NCBI GenBank assembly: GCA_000335715.1
Contig: AMYZ01000007.1
Coordinates: forward strand, 62,001 to 126,000
DNA from: a beta proteobacterium L13
GTDB taxonomy: Bacteria > Pseudomonadota > Gammaproteobacteria > Burkholderiales > Chromobacteriaceae
Direction: 5' to 3'
Length of the DNA: 64,000 bases
Positions 38,967 through 48,298 of this stretch are shown here, one piece after another. The first letter of the stretch is position 1. The number at the start of each line of letters is the position of its first letter. The notes below the pieces were generated by a model. That model saw only the letters and a program-made list of their open reading frames with translations. It ran no database searches and was not told the DNA's origin. A program made the position numbers and the translations under genes.

Positions 38967-41900
38967 GTGGCCCGTTCACCGCTGCACTACCTGTCCTTGT
39001 TCGCTACCTTGCTTACCTCTTCCGCTCTTGCGCTGGTTCCCGTCGCACAGTCACCACTGGCTGGTACGGGCGATACTGATGGTCCGAATGTATTGTTGGC
39101 CTTGTCTATTGAGTTTCCGACTGCGGGGCGGGCCTATAAAGGTGTGGATACCTTTGTGGCTACTACCGAGTACGTTGGCTATTTTGACAGCAATCTTTGC
39201 TATGACTATGTCGACAACGATACCGAGGCCAAAGTTGAATATTTTGACCCGGTAAGCGAAGTACTAAGCCAAACAAAACGGAATTGTGGTGACGGTTATT
39301 GGTCTGGCAATTTTTTGAACTGGGCGGCCAGTACCTCGATTGATATCTTTAGAACCACTATGACCGGTGGTACGCGCATCGTCGATACCACTAACAAGAC
39401 CATTCTCCGGCTTTCCCGGCACGATACCCGTAATGGCGGTTTTTCACTGACGCATAACGCCTTTTTGGGATATGTGCCCACGCTCCGGAGCACGCATCGA
39501 ATTACCGATACTTACAGCAATATGAGCATGAGCCTTAACCGAGATGATAGTTATCGTCTTAAGGTTACTCGAAGTTATACCCGTAATCGTGTTGCTCACG
39601 AACCTGGAACGCTTTATCGTCAGCTCAATGTCCGTGTTTGTGTCAAGTCGTCTTCATTTCCGCTTAGTAAAAATTGCAATATCAGCTACCCAGCTTTGCC
39701 CAAGCCGGAAGGGTTGATTCAAAAATATGCCAAAACTATGCGCGTTGGCGTGCTCAGTTACCTGATGGACGATAATTACAATCGTGATGGCGGCGTGTTG
39801 CGTGCTAGGTTGAAGTACCCCGGCTGCTATCAGACGGTAACCAGCAATGCTGGTATTACCTATGTACTTAAGCCCGAGTGGAGTACGTCGACTGGTATTC
39901 AGGTGGCCGACCCGGACCCGCTTCCTGGCACGCCCAATAACTCTCCGCCGTCGGATATGCCTGTCAAAAGCAACAATAGCAATAACAGCGGTGTGATCAA
40001 CTACCTTAACCGCTTTGGCGAAGGTGGCTATAAAACATACGACCCGGCTGCCGAGCTTTATTACACGGCTTTGCGTTACTTACGGAACAAAGGCAATTAT
40101 GCTGCCTATTCCGATATTACCAATGAATCACAAAAGGACAATTTCCCGGTGCTGGCTGACTGGGAAGATCCGCTTAAAAGCTCTGATCAAAGTAATTTCA
40201 TTATTTATATCGGTGATGAAAATGTGCACAGTGATGTGGATTTGCCAGGGTCTGTTTTTTCAAATTTTACACGTAGGGGTAGTCCTAAAGTTTTGCGTCC
40301 TCCCAATGATGATGCTGATCTGAATGTGTCTACCCTGCTGAATACTATTCGCGGCCTGGGTAAGAATAATGACAATATCGGTTCGACGGAATCGCCAGGC
40401 TATATTGCTTCGCTCGCTTATTGGGGCAATACGGCAGATATACGGCCCGATAAATCGGGGCGGCAGCACGTCAAGGCTTTCATGATTGATGTGTTGGAAA
40501 GTGGATATGGTTCGCCAACAAATAATAGTTTCTATCTTGCTGCAAAGTGGGGCGGTTTCACAGATGGAAATAATAATGACAAGCCCGATATCAAAGCAGA
40601 ATGGTCAACTGGTGTGCAAGCACCTATAACTGCATTCCCCACCGGTGAACAAGACGCACCTGATAACTACGCCCCTGCCAATGCGCCGGAAGCGCTGGTA
40701 ACAGCACTGAACCGTGCCTTCCGCTACGCGGCGCTGTCGGTAAAGCCGTCGCTGTCCGGCCTGGCGGTATCGTCCGGCAATAACGCGGTGAATACCGGCA
40801 GCCACTTGTTCCGTACCACTTTCGAGCGCGCACCCGGCGATAGCACCGACTGGTACGGCGATGTGGAAGTGTACAAGGTGACGCTGACTAGTAATGTCTT
40901 GAACTCCAGTGCGCTGTCACGGGACTGGAGCACCCGGGACGTTTTGGAAACCCAGCTGAAGACCACTGCAAGTAGCCGCAATGTCTATGCCTACGACAAG
41001 AGCACCCGGCGTGGCATCCGCTTTGATAGTGCCAGTATCTACCTGAAAGAGGAGCTCAAGCTGGATGCCAACGGCTTGGCTTACCTGCGTGGCGATAATA
41101 CGAATGCGGGTAGTAACGGTACCAAAGCCTACCGCGCGCGCAGCTATCGTCTGGGGCCGATAGAGCTGGCCAAGGTCGCCTTTGGCGGGGCGCCGGAAGC
41201 GCTTGCCGGCTGCGGTACTTTTTCAGACGACATTAAAAAAAGGCCTTCCATCTATGCGGTGCCGGCGAATGATGGCTTTCTGCATATCTTCAATTACGGC
41301 GATAAAGACGCAGCGGATAAAGGTAAAGAGCTGTTTGCCTTCATGCCCTCTGCCGTTTACCCGCAGGCCGCCAAGTTGGCCACAAAAGAGTACGAATACC
41401 TGCGCCTGCACGACGGCAGCCCGGTTATCAAAGATGTGTGCCTGAGTAGTGCGGCTAAAACCGTACTGATTGGCTCGTCCGGCCGTGGTATTACCAAAAG
41501 CGATGGCTACGGCAGCAGCAGCGTCTACGCTATCGACGTCACTAACCCAGGCAGTATGAGCGAGGAATCCGTACTGTGGGAGTTTTCATCGGATATCGAC
41601 AGCATGCTGGGTAATACGATGACGCTGCCCAAACTGGTGAAGCTTAATAACGGCCGCTGGGCGGCTGTGCTGGGGAATGGCATCAACCAGACCGGCGGCA
41701 ACGCGGCAGTGTTCTTGCTGATGCTGGATAAAACGCCGGGCGAGCAATGGAAATTGGGTAGCAATTATTTCAGGTTGGCAGTCAGCCCAGACAGCACGCC
41801 ACTGTATTCCCCCAATGGCATTACCGATGTCAGCACTTACGACGACGATGGCAATGGCACGGCCGACTACCTGTACGCTGGCGACCTCAATGGCCATGTA

Positions 41901-42659
41901 TGGAAGTTTGATATCAGTGCGGCCAACCCGACAAGCTGGAGCGTAGCACTGGGTGGCAAGCCCCTGTTCACTGCCCACAAGATGAAAGGCTCCACGCCAG
42001 GCGAGCGCCAGCCCATTACGGCAGCGCCGGTACTGATGAAAACAGCAGGTGGACAAAAGGTAGTGGTATTCGGCACAGGTATCAATTACGCCGAAACAGA
42101 CCGTGGTGCTGATGGCCAGGCTATTTATGGCGTGTACGATAACAATAAGCCGGCGGGTACCCCTGTTGACCTGCTGGCTTTGGCAATGCCGTCCGCCGAC
42201 TCCGGCTTCACGCGTACCGATAGTGGCACCCCGACTGCCAGTCAGAATGGCTGGTATTTTCCGCTGACGCTGAACGAGCAGGTGGTATCCGCACCGTTTT
42301 ACCTGAGCATGAAAAAGAATGATTTGGTGGTGATAGACAGTATTCGTCTGCGGCAAGAGTGCGCGGCCGGTGGCGAGGCTTCATTCCGCACCATTGTTAG
42401 CTTGGCCAGTGGCGCAGCGCCAGAAACCTTGCTGATGGATACCAATGGTGATGGCAAGGTCAGTAGCAGCGATACCAAGTACAACCGGCAGTCGCTGTCC
42501 ACCGGTGTGAACTACGGGGGGTCGTTACGGGTAACGTTGCCGGGTGCCAAGCAGGCACTGTGTAACACGGGGGCGGGTGGCACAATCGAGTGCAATACCC
42601 TTGGCAGCGGCACGCGTACTGTCCGCCGGGTTAGCTGGCGCGAGATCACTACCCCGTAA
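38967..42659 (+). CDS. PilY1/PilC-like type IV pilus tip protein (third of three)
   Basis: The 1230-residue product is a paralogue of the second gene along its whole length, with the same mature N-terminus, mid-region motifs and C-terminal propeller (YAVPANDGFLHIFNYGDK, calcium loop DDDGNGTADYLYAGDLNGH). The signal peptide is MARSPLHYLSLFATLLTSSA and ends near ALA. The GTG start at 38967 has CCGGAG seven bases upstream. The 5' part to about 40640 uses many more A/T-ending codons than the 3' part, so the gene looks like a composition mosaic. Like its neighbours it lacks adjacent minor pilin genes. Confidence 0.85.
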   Translation: MARSPLHYLSLFATLLTSSALALVPVAQSPLAGTGDTDGPNVLLALSIEFPTAGRAYKGVDTFVATTEYVGYFDSNLCYDYVDNDTEAKVEYFDPVSEVLSQTKRNCGDGYWSGNFLNWAASTSIDIFRTTMTGGTRIVDTTNKTILRLSRHDTRNGGFSLTHNAFLGYVPTLRSTHRITDTYSNMSMSLNRDDSYRLKVTRSYTRNRVAHEPGTLYRQLNVRVCVKSSSFPLSKNCNISYPALPKPEGLIQKYAKTMRVGVLSYLMDDNYNRDGGVLRARLKYPGCYQTVTSNAGITYVLKPEWSTSTGIQVADPDPLPGTPNNSPPSDMPVKSNNSNNSGVINYLNRFGEGGYKTYDPAAELYYTALRYLRNKGNYAAYSDITNESQKDNFPVLADWEDPLKSSDQSNFIIYIGDENVHSDVDLPGSVFSNFTRRGSPKVLRPPNDDADLNVSTLLNTIRGLGKNNDNIGSTESPGYIASLAYWGNTADIRPDKSGRQHVKAFMIDVLESGYGSPTNNSFYLAAKWGGFTDGNNNDKPDIKAEWSTGVQAPITAFPTGEQDAPDNYAPANAPEALVTALNRAFRYAALSVKPSLSGLAVSSGNNAVNTGSHLFRTTFERAPGDSTDWYGDVEVYKVTLTSNVLNSSALSRDWSTRDVLETQLKTTASSRNVYAYDKSTRRGIRFDSASIYLKEELKLDANGLAYLRGDNTNAGSNGTKAYRARSYRLGPIELAKVAFGGAPEALAGCGTFSDDIKKRPSIYAVPANDGFLHIFNYGDKDAADKGKELFAFMPSAVYPQAAKLATKEYEYLRLHDGSPVIKDVCLSSAAKTVLIGSSGRGITKSDGYGSSSVYAIDVTNPGSMSEESVLWEFSSDIDSMLGNTMTLPKLVKLNNGRWAAVLGNGINQTGGNAAVFLLMLDKTPGEQWKLGSNYFRLAVSPDSTPLYSPNGITDVSTYDDDGNGTADYLYAGDLNGHVWKFDISAANPTSWSVALGGKPLFTAHKMKGSTPGERQPITAAPVLMKTAGGQKVVVFGTGINYAETDRGADGQAIYGVYDNNKPAGTPVDLLALAMPSADSGFTRTDSGTPTASQNGWYFPLTLNEQVVSAPFYLSMKKNDLVVIDSIRLRQECAAGGEASFRTIVSLASGAAPETLLMDTNGDGKVSSSDTKYNRQSLSTGVNYGGSLRVTLPGAKQALCNTGAGGTIECNTLGSGTRTVRRVSWREITTP

Positions 42660-42793
42660 GCAGCATGGCCGATAGTGCTTTGCCCATGCGGCCAACCTTT
42701 TAACAGGTTTGGGGAATGATTGGGTAATTCTTCCCCCGCAAACCCTTGCCCAATCAGGCAAGAGACCTGTCAGTGATGAGCTGATGCAGCCAA

Positions 42794-42832
42794 CAAAAAA
42801 GGACAGCAACCGGTGCGAACCGGTGCTGTCCT
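42794..42832 (-). terminator. Terminator after rlmD
   Basis: Read on the minus strand, GGACAGC-A-CCGGT, loop TCGC, ACCGGT-T-GCTGTCC forms a long stem with one mismatch and is followed by TTTTTTG. Confidence 0.9.
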
Positions 42833-42870
42833 CAGTGTTTGGCTTTAGCGTTTAGCTGTCGCCTTGGCGC

Positions 42871-44466
42871 TTACTCTGCCTGCTCGCTACCAGCGCCACC
42901 CTCTACCTGGCGGGCTTCGAAAGCGGCGCGCTTTTCAGCGTTGGCCGCAGTGCGGGCCTGGAACTCGGCGGTGCGGGCGGCTTTGGCGGCCTGCTTTTCA
43001 GCCTTTTCGATGGCACGCAGCTCGGCTAGCTGGATTTCACGCACTTCGCGGGCGGCAATGGCGACGGCACGGGCGGCATCGCGCTCGGCTTCTTCGCGTG
43101 CTTCCATTTCCGCTACTTCCGCGTGGGTCATGCACGGGCTGGTTTTTTCGAACCAGGCAATGGACTCCACGTGGCCGGTGTGCGGGAACATGTTCACGAT
43201 GCCGGCCGATTTCAGCGTGTAGCCTTTGGTGTGTACCAGAATGCCGGCGTCGCGTGCCAGCGTGGACGGGTTGCACGATACGTACACCAGGCGCTGCGGG
43301 GCGGTTTCTTCGGTAAAGGCTTTTACCAGCTGGATGGCGCCGTCGCGTGGCGGGTCGATCAGCATTTTGTCGAATTTGCCTAGCGATGCCAGCGATTCTT
43401 CGGTCACGTCGAACAGGTTGGCCATTTCGTAGCTCACCTTGTGCTGCAGGCCGTTGTGGGTGGCGTTTTCCACGGCGCGTTTTACCAGCGCCTGGCTGCC
43501 TTCCATGCCATGCACGGTGGCGCCGCTACGGGCGATGGGCAGGGTGAAGTTGCCGATACCGCAGAACATGTCGGCAATGCGTTCGCCGGCTTGCGGGTCC
43601 AGCAGGCGCAGGGCGCGGGCGACCATCACGTTGTTGATGTCCGGGTTTACCTGGGTGAACTCGGTAGGGTAGTACGGCATTTCCACGTTGAAGTCTGCCA
43701 GGCGGTAGGTCAGGCGTGGCGCGTCCAGCGGGTAGATCGGGTAGCAGGTTTCCGGGCCTTTGGGCTGCAGCCACATTTGCAGCGGGCGGCCTGGCTGGCT
43801 GTATTGGTCGGAAAAACCTTTCAGGATGGCGACGTCGGCGTCGGTGATGGCGTCCATATTGCGGAACACCAGAATATCCACGTCCGAGCCCACGGCCACT
43901 TCTACCTGCGGCATGCGGTTGTTGATGGACAGCTGGTAGATCATCTGGCGCAGCGGGGTAATCAGCGCCGAGATGTGCTTGGGCAGAATATGGCACTCGT
44001 TCATGTCGGCGATGAAGCTGGAGCGCTTTTCATGAAAACCCACCAGTACGCCGCCTTTTTTCTCTACCAGGCGGGCAGACAGGCGGGCGCGGTGGCGGTA
44101 ACCCCAGGCCGGGCCGGCGATAGGAGTCATCACGACCTGCGGGCGTACCTTGCCGATGCGGGCCAGGTTGTCTTCCAGCACGCGCTGCTTGATGGCGACC
44201 TGGGCGGTAAATTCGACGTGCTGCATGGAGCAGCCACCGCATACGCCGTAGTGCGGACAGGATGGCTGGGTGCGCATATAGCTGTCTTTCAGCACATCAA
44301 CCGCTACTGCGTTCTCGTAGCTGGGTTTTTTACGGAAGCTGCTGTAAGTAACCACTTCATAAGGAAGTGCGCCTTCGATAAATATTGTCTTGCCTTCGAC
44401 GTGGGCAACACCACGTCCTTCATGGTCCAGGGATTCGATCTGGGCGATTTGTTGCTGTTGAGTCAT
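42871..44466 (-). CDS. rlmD: 23S rRNA (uracil-1939-C5)-methyltransferase with a C-terminal extension
   Basis: RlmD makes m5U1939 in 23S rRNA. The 531-residue product has an N-terminal TRAM domain ([28 protein letters not shown], about residues 10-37), the iron-sulfur cysteines [10 protein letters not shown] near residue 70, the SAM site [12 protein letters not shown] and the catalytic Cys in [14 protein letters not shown]. coli RlmD has 433 residues; here the core ends near residue 445 and a tail of about 85 residues rich in Ala, Glu, Arg and Lys ([19 protein letters not shown] and on) follows, probably a charged helix. The core assignment is secure; the tail function is unknown. Confidence 0.93.
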   Translation of the reverse strand: MTQQQQIAQIESLDHEGRGVAHVEGKTIFIEGALPYEVVTYSSFRKKPSYENAVAVDVLKDSYMRTQPSCPHYGVCGGCSMQHVEFTAQVAIKQRVLEDNLARIGKVRPQVVMTPIAGPAWGYRHRARLSARLVEKKGGVLVGFHEKRSSFIADMNECHILPKHISALITPLRQMIYQLSINNRMPQVEVAVGSDVDILVFRNMDAITDADVAILKGFSDQYSQPGRPLQMWLQPKGPETCYPIYPLDAPRLTYRLADFNVEMPYYPTEFTQVNPDINNVMVARALRLLDPQAGERIADMFCGIGNFTLPIARSGATVHGMEGSQALVKRAVENATHNGLQHKVSYEMANLFDVTEESLASLGKFDKMLIDPPRDGAIQLVKAFTEETAPQRLVYVSCNPSTLARDAGILVHTKGYTLKSAGIVNMFPHTGHVESIAWFEKTSPCMTHAEVAEMEAREEAERDAARAVAIAAREVREIQLAELRAIEKAEKQAAKAARTAEFQARTAANAEKRAAFEARQVEGGAGSEQAE

Positions 44467-44549
44467 TGTTTTTTAAAGTCAAAATGCGTTGGCAAAGGCG
44501 GCAATTGTCGCAGAAACCACAGCAAAACGCACGGTGAGCGGTTGGCCGC

Positions 44550-45479
44550 ATGGCAATACAACAAATCGCCTTGCATCTGCTACCATCCTCGCTATTGCAA
44601 CCTGTTCAAAGTACCAAATTGACACTCAAGCCCAGCCTTGCCCTCTTTGCGTTAATCAGTAGCACTGTATGGGCGTCTACCCCCGAACCGGATGTCGAAA
44701 TCGCCCCTTTGGGCCAGCACCTGGTGGTGAACCTGCCGCAAACCCGCGTGTTGCTGTATCAGGATGGTGTTCTGCTGCGTAGCTACCCGGTGGCGGTGGG
44801 CAAGCAGATCACGCGTACCCCCACAGGTAGTTACACTATTAATGGCATACACCGCGACCCGACCTGGCATGTACCCAAGTCCATCCAGGCGGAAATGGCG
44901 AAAAAGGGCCAGCCGGTGAAAACCGAAGTACCGCCCGGGCCGGATAATCCGCTGGGCAAAGTATTCATCCGTTTTGGCGAGCAGCGCCTGGGCTTGGGTT
45001 TTCACGGTACCAACCAGCCCGGCAGTGTACCTGGGGTGCGTAGTCATGGTTGTGTCCGCTTGAAGAACGAAAATGCGCTGGCCTTGGCCGACTGGGTGAA
45101 CAATGGCGCCCAGGTGACCATCGCCTACCAGCCGCTGGTATTGAACGAAGACGAGGCCGGCGAGCTGTGGCTGACCGCCTATCGTGATATCTACGGCATG
45201 AAAGACCCGTCCTACCGCCACCTGGCCAATACGCTGCTGGAGTGGCAGCGTGACAACGCTAAAGTACTGCATGGCGCCCGCGTGGATGCGGCGATTCGCG
45301 AACGCACCGGCAAGCCGGTATGCCTGTCGTGCAAGGATGCGACTAGCGCCACCATTACCGGCGGCCTCAGCATCAAACGCTGGCTTAGCGTCGAGCCGGA
45401 GCCAACGCAGCAGGAGGCAACCGTACCGGTACAGGGGCGTGCCTTGCAGAGCAAGGCGCCTGTCGTGAGCCCAAGCTAG
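44550..45479 (+). CDS. L,D-transpeptidase (YkuD family)
   Basis: YkuD-domain enzymes cross-link peptidoglycan or attach lipoproteins to it through meso-diaminopimelate. The 309-residue frame has the catalytic motif with His in LGFHGTN and SHGCVRL with the nucleophilic Cys (about residues 159-172), and a C-terminal region after the catalytic domain with a CLSC pair. The ATG at 44550 overlaps the last base of a GTTGGCCGCA copy. A TTG at 44619 (MTLKPSLALFALISSTVWA) would give a more typical signal peptide, so the true start is uncertain. A terminator follows. Confidence 0.88.
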   Translation: MAIQQIALHLLPSSLLQPVQSTKLTLKPSLALFALISSTVWASTPEPDVEIAPLGQHLVVNLPQTRVLLYQDGVLLRSYPVAVGKQITRTPTGSYTINGIHRDPTWHVPKSIQAEMAKKGQPVKTEVPPGPDNPLGKVFIRFGEQRLGLGFHGTNQPGSVPGVRSHGCVRLKNENALALADWVNNGAQVTIAYQPLVLNEDEAGELWLTAYRDIYGMKDPSYRHLANTLLEWQRDNAKVLHGARVDAAIRERTGKPVCLSCKDATSATITGGLSIKRWLSVEPEPTQQEATVPVQGRALQSKAPVVSPS

Positions 45480-45503
45480 TACCCGTACAAGCCGGCCACA
45501 GTA

Positions 45504-45533
45504 AAAAGCCCACCCTTTGCGGTGGGCTTTTGC
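45504..45533. terminator. Bidirectional terminator between the transpeptidase and methyltransferase genes
   Basis: AAAAGCCCACC (45504-45514), loop CTTTGC, GGTGGGCTTTT (45521-45531). A-rich and T-rich flanks allow use by both convergent genes. Confidence 0.9.
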
Positions 45534-45538
45534 ATGCG

Positions 45539-46216
45539 CTAGCACACGCTGGCAGGTGGCAAGCTGCGCTGGTAGTGCAGCAGTCGGCCGCGATAGGGCG
45601 TGCCGTCCCACAGCGGGGCCTCTATCATGGTTTCGCTCAGCGTAAAGCCCAGCAAGGCCATCTGGCGGTGAAACAGGCTGCGGTTGCCCCGGTTCGGGTC
45701 GATGATGATGACCTGGGCGGCCGGGGCCGCATGCAGGGCAATAAACGCGGCCAGGGTCAGCGGCTGGTCGCGCTCGTACAGCACATCGCTGCCGATGATC
45801 AGGTCGAACTCGCCCAGCCCCGGGTTGCTGTGCCCCCAGTTGCCGGTAAGGTAGGGTAGCGGCGGCAGTGCGTTTAGCGCCACGTTGGCCGCCAGGAAAC
45901 CCGCCGTGAGCGGGTGGCAGTCGCTGGCGGTGATATTGCCGGCGCGGCGCTGTATCACCAGGCTGGCCAGCCCCAGGCCGCAGCCTATTTCCAGAATGCG
46001 CTGTGTGCCCAGCTCCCAGCCCTGCATCAGGTCGGCCAGCTTTTGTGCCGATGGCCATACCAGGCCAAATAGCGGCCAGCTGGCTTCGGAAATACCCAGT
46101 GCGGCGGCTTCGCCCAGCGGGTCGGCGTATTGCTGGTTATCCAGCAGGGATCGGATGACGAGATCGGGGGCCCCAGCCACGTGGACGTGCTGGGTTTTCA
46201 CTGTATAGCCTGGCAT
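45539..46216 (-). CDS. Class I SAM-dependent methyltransferase (methyltransferase 16 type)
   Basis: The 225-residue protein has SAM motif I ILEIGCGLGLASLV (about residues 78-91), the acidic residue in ITASDCHPL, and FDLIIGSDVLYERDQ followed by IIDPNRGNRSLF. This pattern is that of the family containing eukaryotic protein-lysine methyltransferases and nicotinamide N-methyltransferase-like proteins; bacterial substrates are mostly unknown. I placed the start at 46216 (MPGYTVKTQ, with AAAGG upstream), because the longer frame from 46351 begins with low-complexity sequence. Confidence 0.8.
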   Translation of the reverse strand: MPGYTVKTQHVHVAGAPDLVIRSLLDNQQYADPLGEAAALGISEASWPLFGLVWPSAQKLADLMQGWELGTQRILEIGCGLGLASLVIQRRAGNITASDCHPLTAGFLAANVALNALPPLPYLTGNWGHSNPGLGEFDLIIGSDVLYERDQPLTLAAFIALHAAPAAQVIIIDPNRGNRSLFHRQMALLGFTLSETMIEAPLWDGTPYRGRLLHYQRSLPPASVC

Positions 46217-46519
46217 GGCAAACCTTTGGTGCGGTACGAGCTGGACTCTATGTGCGTCGAACAGACGTCGCGACCAAAGGGCAGAGGCGATGCTTGGGCG
46301 ATGAGAACATCGGGTAAAGCAGGCGGGAAACGGGAAGATACGAGGCCGCATGGTACCACAGTCGGCCCCCCAAGCCTGTGCTTGCCTGTTTTTTTCATGC
46401 CGTGCGGGTAGGTGGGCGAGTATTTGATCCGCGTCAGTTGCGGGTGCATCCGCAGTGCAATACTGAAATCAGCCCGTACAGCACGGTGCTGCTAGGGCTG
46501 CCAGGACACTGGATACCCG
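46217..46519. other. Spacer of about 300 bases, nothing recognised
   Basis: Lies between the divergent methyltransferase and hemerythrin genes. No uptake motif, strong hairpin with T-run or convincing small frame was seen. It must contain both promoters. Confidence 0.5.
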
Positions 46520-46954
46520 ATGAAACCAGAAGACTACTTGATACAAACACACCAGCATTGCCAGCAGTTGTTCCAGGCCTTGCAGGGCCATATAGCACAG
46601 CAGCACTGGGTGCCGGCTCAACAAGCCTGCCACGATTTTTGTGCCGAGCTGGACAGCCATTTTGCCGACGAAGAGCAGGTGCTGTACCCGCTGTACGAAC
46701 AATTAAATGGCCAGCGGGAAGGGCCCATCGAAGTGATGCGTTATGAGCACGAGCAGCTGCGCGAGCTGATGGAAGCGCTGTACCAGGCCGTACAGCAGCG
46801 GGATGTTGCCGTATGCGCCCCCTTGGCTGGCGTACTGCAACGGCAGCTATGGCTGCACCATAGCAAGGAAGAAAGCATCCTGTATCCGTTTTGCCAGCTC
46901 AGTACGGTGGATCTGCTTGCGCTGCGCTGGCCGGGTGCTTCGGCCGGGGGCTGA
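46520..46954 (+). CDS. Hemerythrin-like di-iron protein
   Basis: The 144-residue protein is a single HHE four-helix bundle. Likely iron ligands are His11/His13 (QTHQHC), the His and Glu of DSHFADEEQVLYP (near residues 48-52), the His of RYEHEQLRELM and the pair in LWLHHSKEESILYPF. Such proteins bind oxygen or nitric oxide or act in iron-sulfur repair; the role here is not known. It lies next to the hydrogenase locus, which could be meaningful for oxygen handling, but a transcriptional link is not shown. Confidence 0.88.
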   Translation: MKPEDYLIQTHQHCQQLFQALQGHIAQQHWVPAQQACHDFCAELDSHFADEEQVLYPLYEQLNGQREGPIEVMRYEHEQLRELMEALYQAVQQRDVAVCAPLAGVLQRQLWLHHSKEESILYPFCQLSTVDLLALRWPGASAGG

Positions 46955-46957
46955 GCA

Positions 46958-47239
46958 TCAGGCCGCGTGCTGCAGCTTGCGCCGCGCCTGCGCCAGGTCC
47001 CAGTCGCCTTGCAGGTCCAGCCAGAAGCGCGCGGGCAAACCGAACAGCAGTGATAGCCGCAGCGCGGTATCGGGGGTAATGCCGCGATGGCCCTGGATGA
47101 TTTCGTTCAGACGGCGGCGTGACAGCCCCAGCCGGTTGGCGGCATCGGTTTGTGTCAGGCCGGCCGGTCGCAAGAAGCGGCTGTGCAAAAAGCGCCCGGG
47201 GGCGATGGGGGTACGGGCGGTAAGGATTTTGTGTGCCAT
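46958..47239 (-). CDS. HigA/VapI-family antitoxin-like regulator without a toxin partner
   Basis: The 93-residue protein has the HigA layout: PIAPGRFLHSRFL, a helix-turn-helix (LTQTDAANRLGLSRRRLNEIIQGHRGITPDTALRLSLLFGL, about residues 28-68) and the FWLDLQGDWDLAQARR tail. HigA proteins normally neutralise a HigB RNase encoded just upstream. Upstream here are only a GTTGGCCGCA copy and the hydrogenase terminator, and no HigB-like frame is seen on either side. It is either an orphan regulator or a remnant of a toxin-antitoxin pair. Confidence 0.85.
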   Translation of the reverse strand: MAHKILTARTPIAPGRFLHSRFLRPAGLTQTDAANRLGLSRRRLNEIIQGHRGITPDTALRLSLLFGLPARFWLDLQGDWDLAQARRKLQHAA

Positions 47240-47253
47240 GCGGCCAACCTTTG

Positions 47254-47280
47254 AAAAAATGGCCGGGGTTTCCCCCGGCC
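47254..47280 (-). terminator. Terminator of the hupSLC operon
   Basis: On the minus strand GGCCGGGG / CCCCGGCC (47261-47280, loop of four) is followed by ATTTTTTC. It lies about 105 bases after the hupC stop and next to a GTTGGCCGCA copy. Confidence 0.88.
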
Positions 47281-47385
47281 CAACTTACCCACACACTCTA
47301 CAACTATCGTTTGCCGGCACCGCGTGGCGGGCCGGCGTGTTGCTACAGGGCCTGCGTGACAGCAAAGACGCCGTTACGTCCTGCC

Positions 47386-48114
47386 CTAGTCCTTGAACAT
47401 GCGAAAGCCGCTGATCATGGTGGACACCATGCTCTGCTTGGACATGATGTCCTCGCGGATGGCGGCGTACACGTGGATCATCACGAACAGCAAAATCGCC
47501 CACATGCCCAGCCGGTGCCAGCTGTGCACGTCCAGGCTGTTGCCAAAGGCCACGATCACCCAGTTAAAGGCGGTATGCGCCCAGCTGCCATCGCCGGTAC
47601 CTTCGCCGTACAGCGCAAAGCCGGTGGCGCACATGAACAGCGTGGCCCAGATAAAGCTGGCCATCGCAATCTGGCCCACCGGGTTATGGCCGATGTACTT
47701 CTTCGGATAGCGCTCGATAAACAGGTACCAGCGGATCTCGAAGAAAAATTCCTGCCACCAGGCCTTGTCCCACACCGGCACCAGGATGATCTCGCGCGCG
47801 TGGTGGTTGCCCACTACCGCCCAGTACAGCCGCCCCACCAGCCCCACTGCCAGCACGTAGCCGGCAGCAAAATGGGCAAAGCGGATGTAGCCCATCACGT
47901 ACTGGAAGGTGGCCTCGCCCGGCACGCTGGGTAGCGGCTTGCCGATAAAGTAGCCGGTGAGCGACAGCGTGATGATGCACAGCACCGTCACCCAGTGCCA
48001 CAGCCGTACCGGCGCCTCGTACACGTAAACCGACGTTACCTTGCGGCCCAGCCCCTGCGGGGCGTTGCCGTCAAAACCATAGCTTTTCATCGCTTGCTCC
48101 TGAGTCTGTGCCAC
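47386..48114 (-). CDS. hupC: Hydrogenase b-type cytochrome subunit
   Basis: HupC (HoxZ, HyaC) anchors the uptake hydrogenase in the inner membrane and passes its electrons to quinone through two b hemes. The 242-residue protein has four to five hydrophobic segments with conserved histidines (VRLWHWVTVLCI, YIRFAHFAAGY, VDVHSWHRLGMW type regions, HVYAAIRED). The last part MSKQSMVSTMISGFRMFKD is the typical cytoplasmic tail. It is the third gene after hupS and hupL, with 184 bases between hupL and hupC that carry a 22-bp palindrome. No hupD protease gene follows; a terminator does. Confidence 0.95.
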   Translation of the reverse strand: MAQTQEQAMKSYGFDGNAPQGLGRKVTSVYVYEAPVRLWHWVTVLCIITLSLTGYFIGKPLPSVPGEATFQYVMGYIRFAHFAAGYVLAVGLVGRLYWAVVGNHHAREIILVPVWDKAWWQEFFFEIRWYLFIERYPKKYIGHNPVGQIAMASFIWATLFMCATGFALYGEGTGDGSWAHTAFNWVIVAFGNSLDVHSWHRLGMWAILLFVMIHVYAAIREDIMSKQSMVSTMISGFRMFKD

Positions 48115-48268
48115 CCCCCGCTACGCGCTGCGGTAGCGGGGCCGTGGCAGCTGCTCTGAATGAACCGGCAGCACCGCGGCAGGGGATTGCAGCCCCCGCC
48201 GCGGGCCATTCCGGCGATCCGGCCGCCGCCGGGGTGTGCGGTGGCGGCAGCCGGGTCTGGGGACCAAA

Positions 48269-48290
48269 GGTTGGCCGCATGCGGCCAACC
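48269..48290. repeat. Perfect 22-bp palindrome made of two inverted GTTGGCCGCA motifs
   Basis: GGTTGGCCGCA is followed immediately by TGCGGCCAACC, so both halves are exact copies of the overrepresented 10-mer, preceded by AAA. It lies between hupL and hupC. No T-run follows, so it is not an obvious intrinsic terminator, though the RNA could fold. Confidence 0.85.
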
Positions 48291-48298
48291 CGATGCGT

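Noticed and set aside
38935-39255. 106-codon + strand frame overlapping the start of the third pilY1-like gene
   Set aside because: It is out of frame with a gene whose signal peptide and homology fix the reading frame, and it has no domain.
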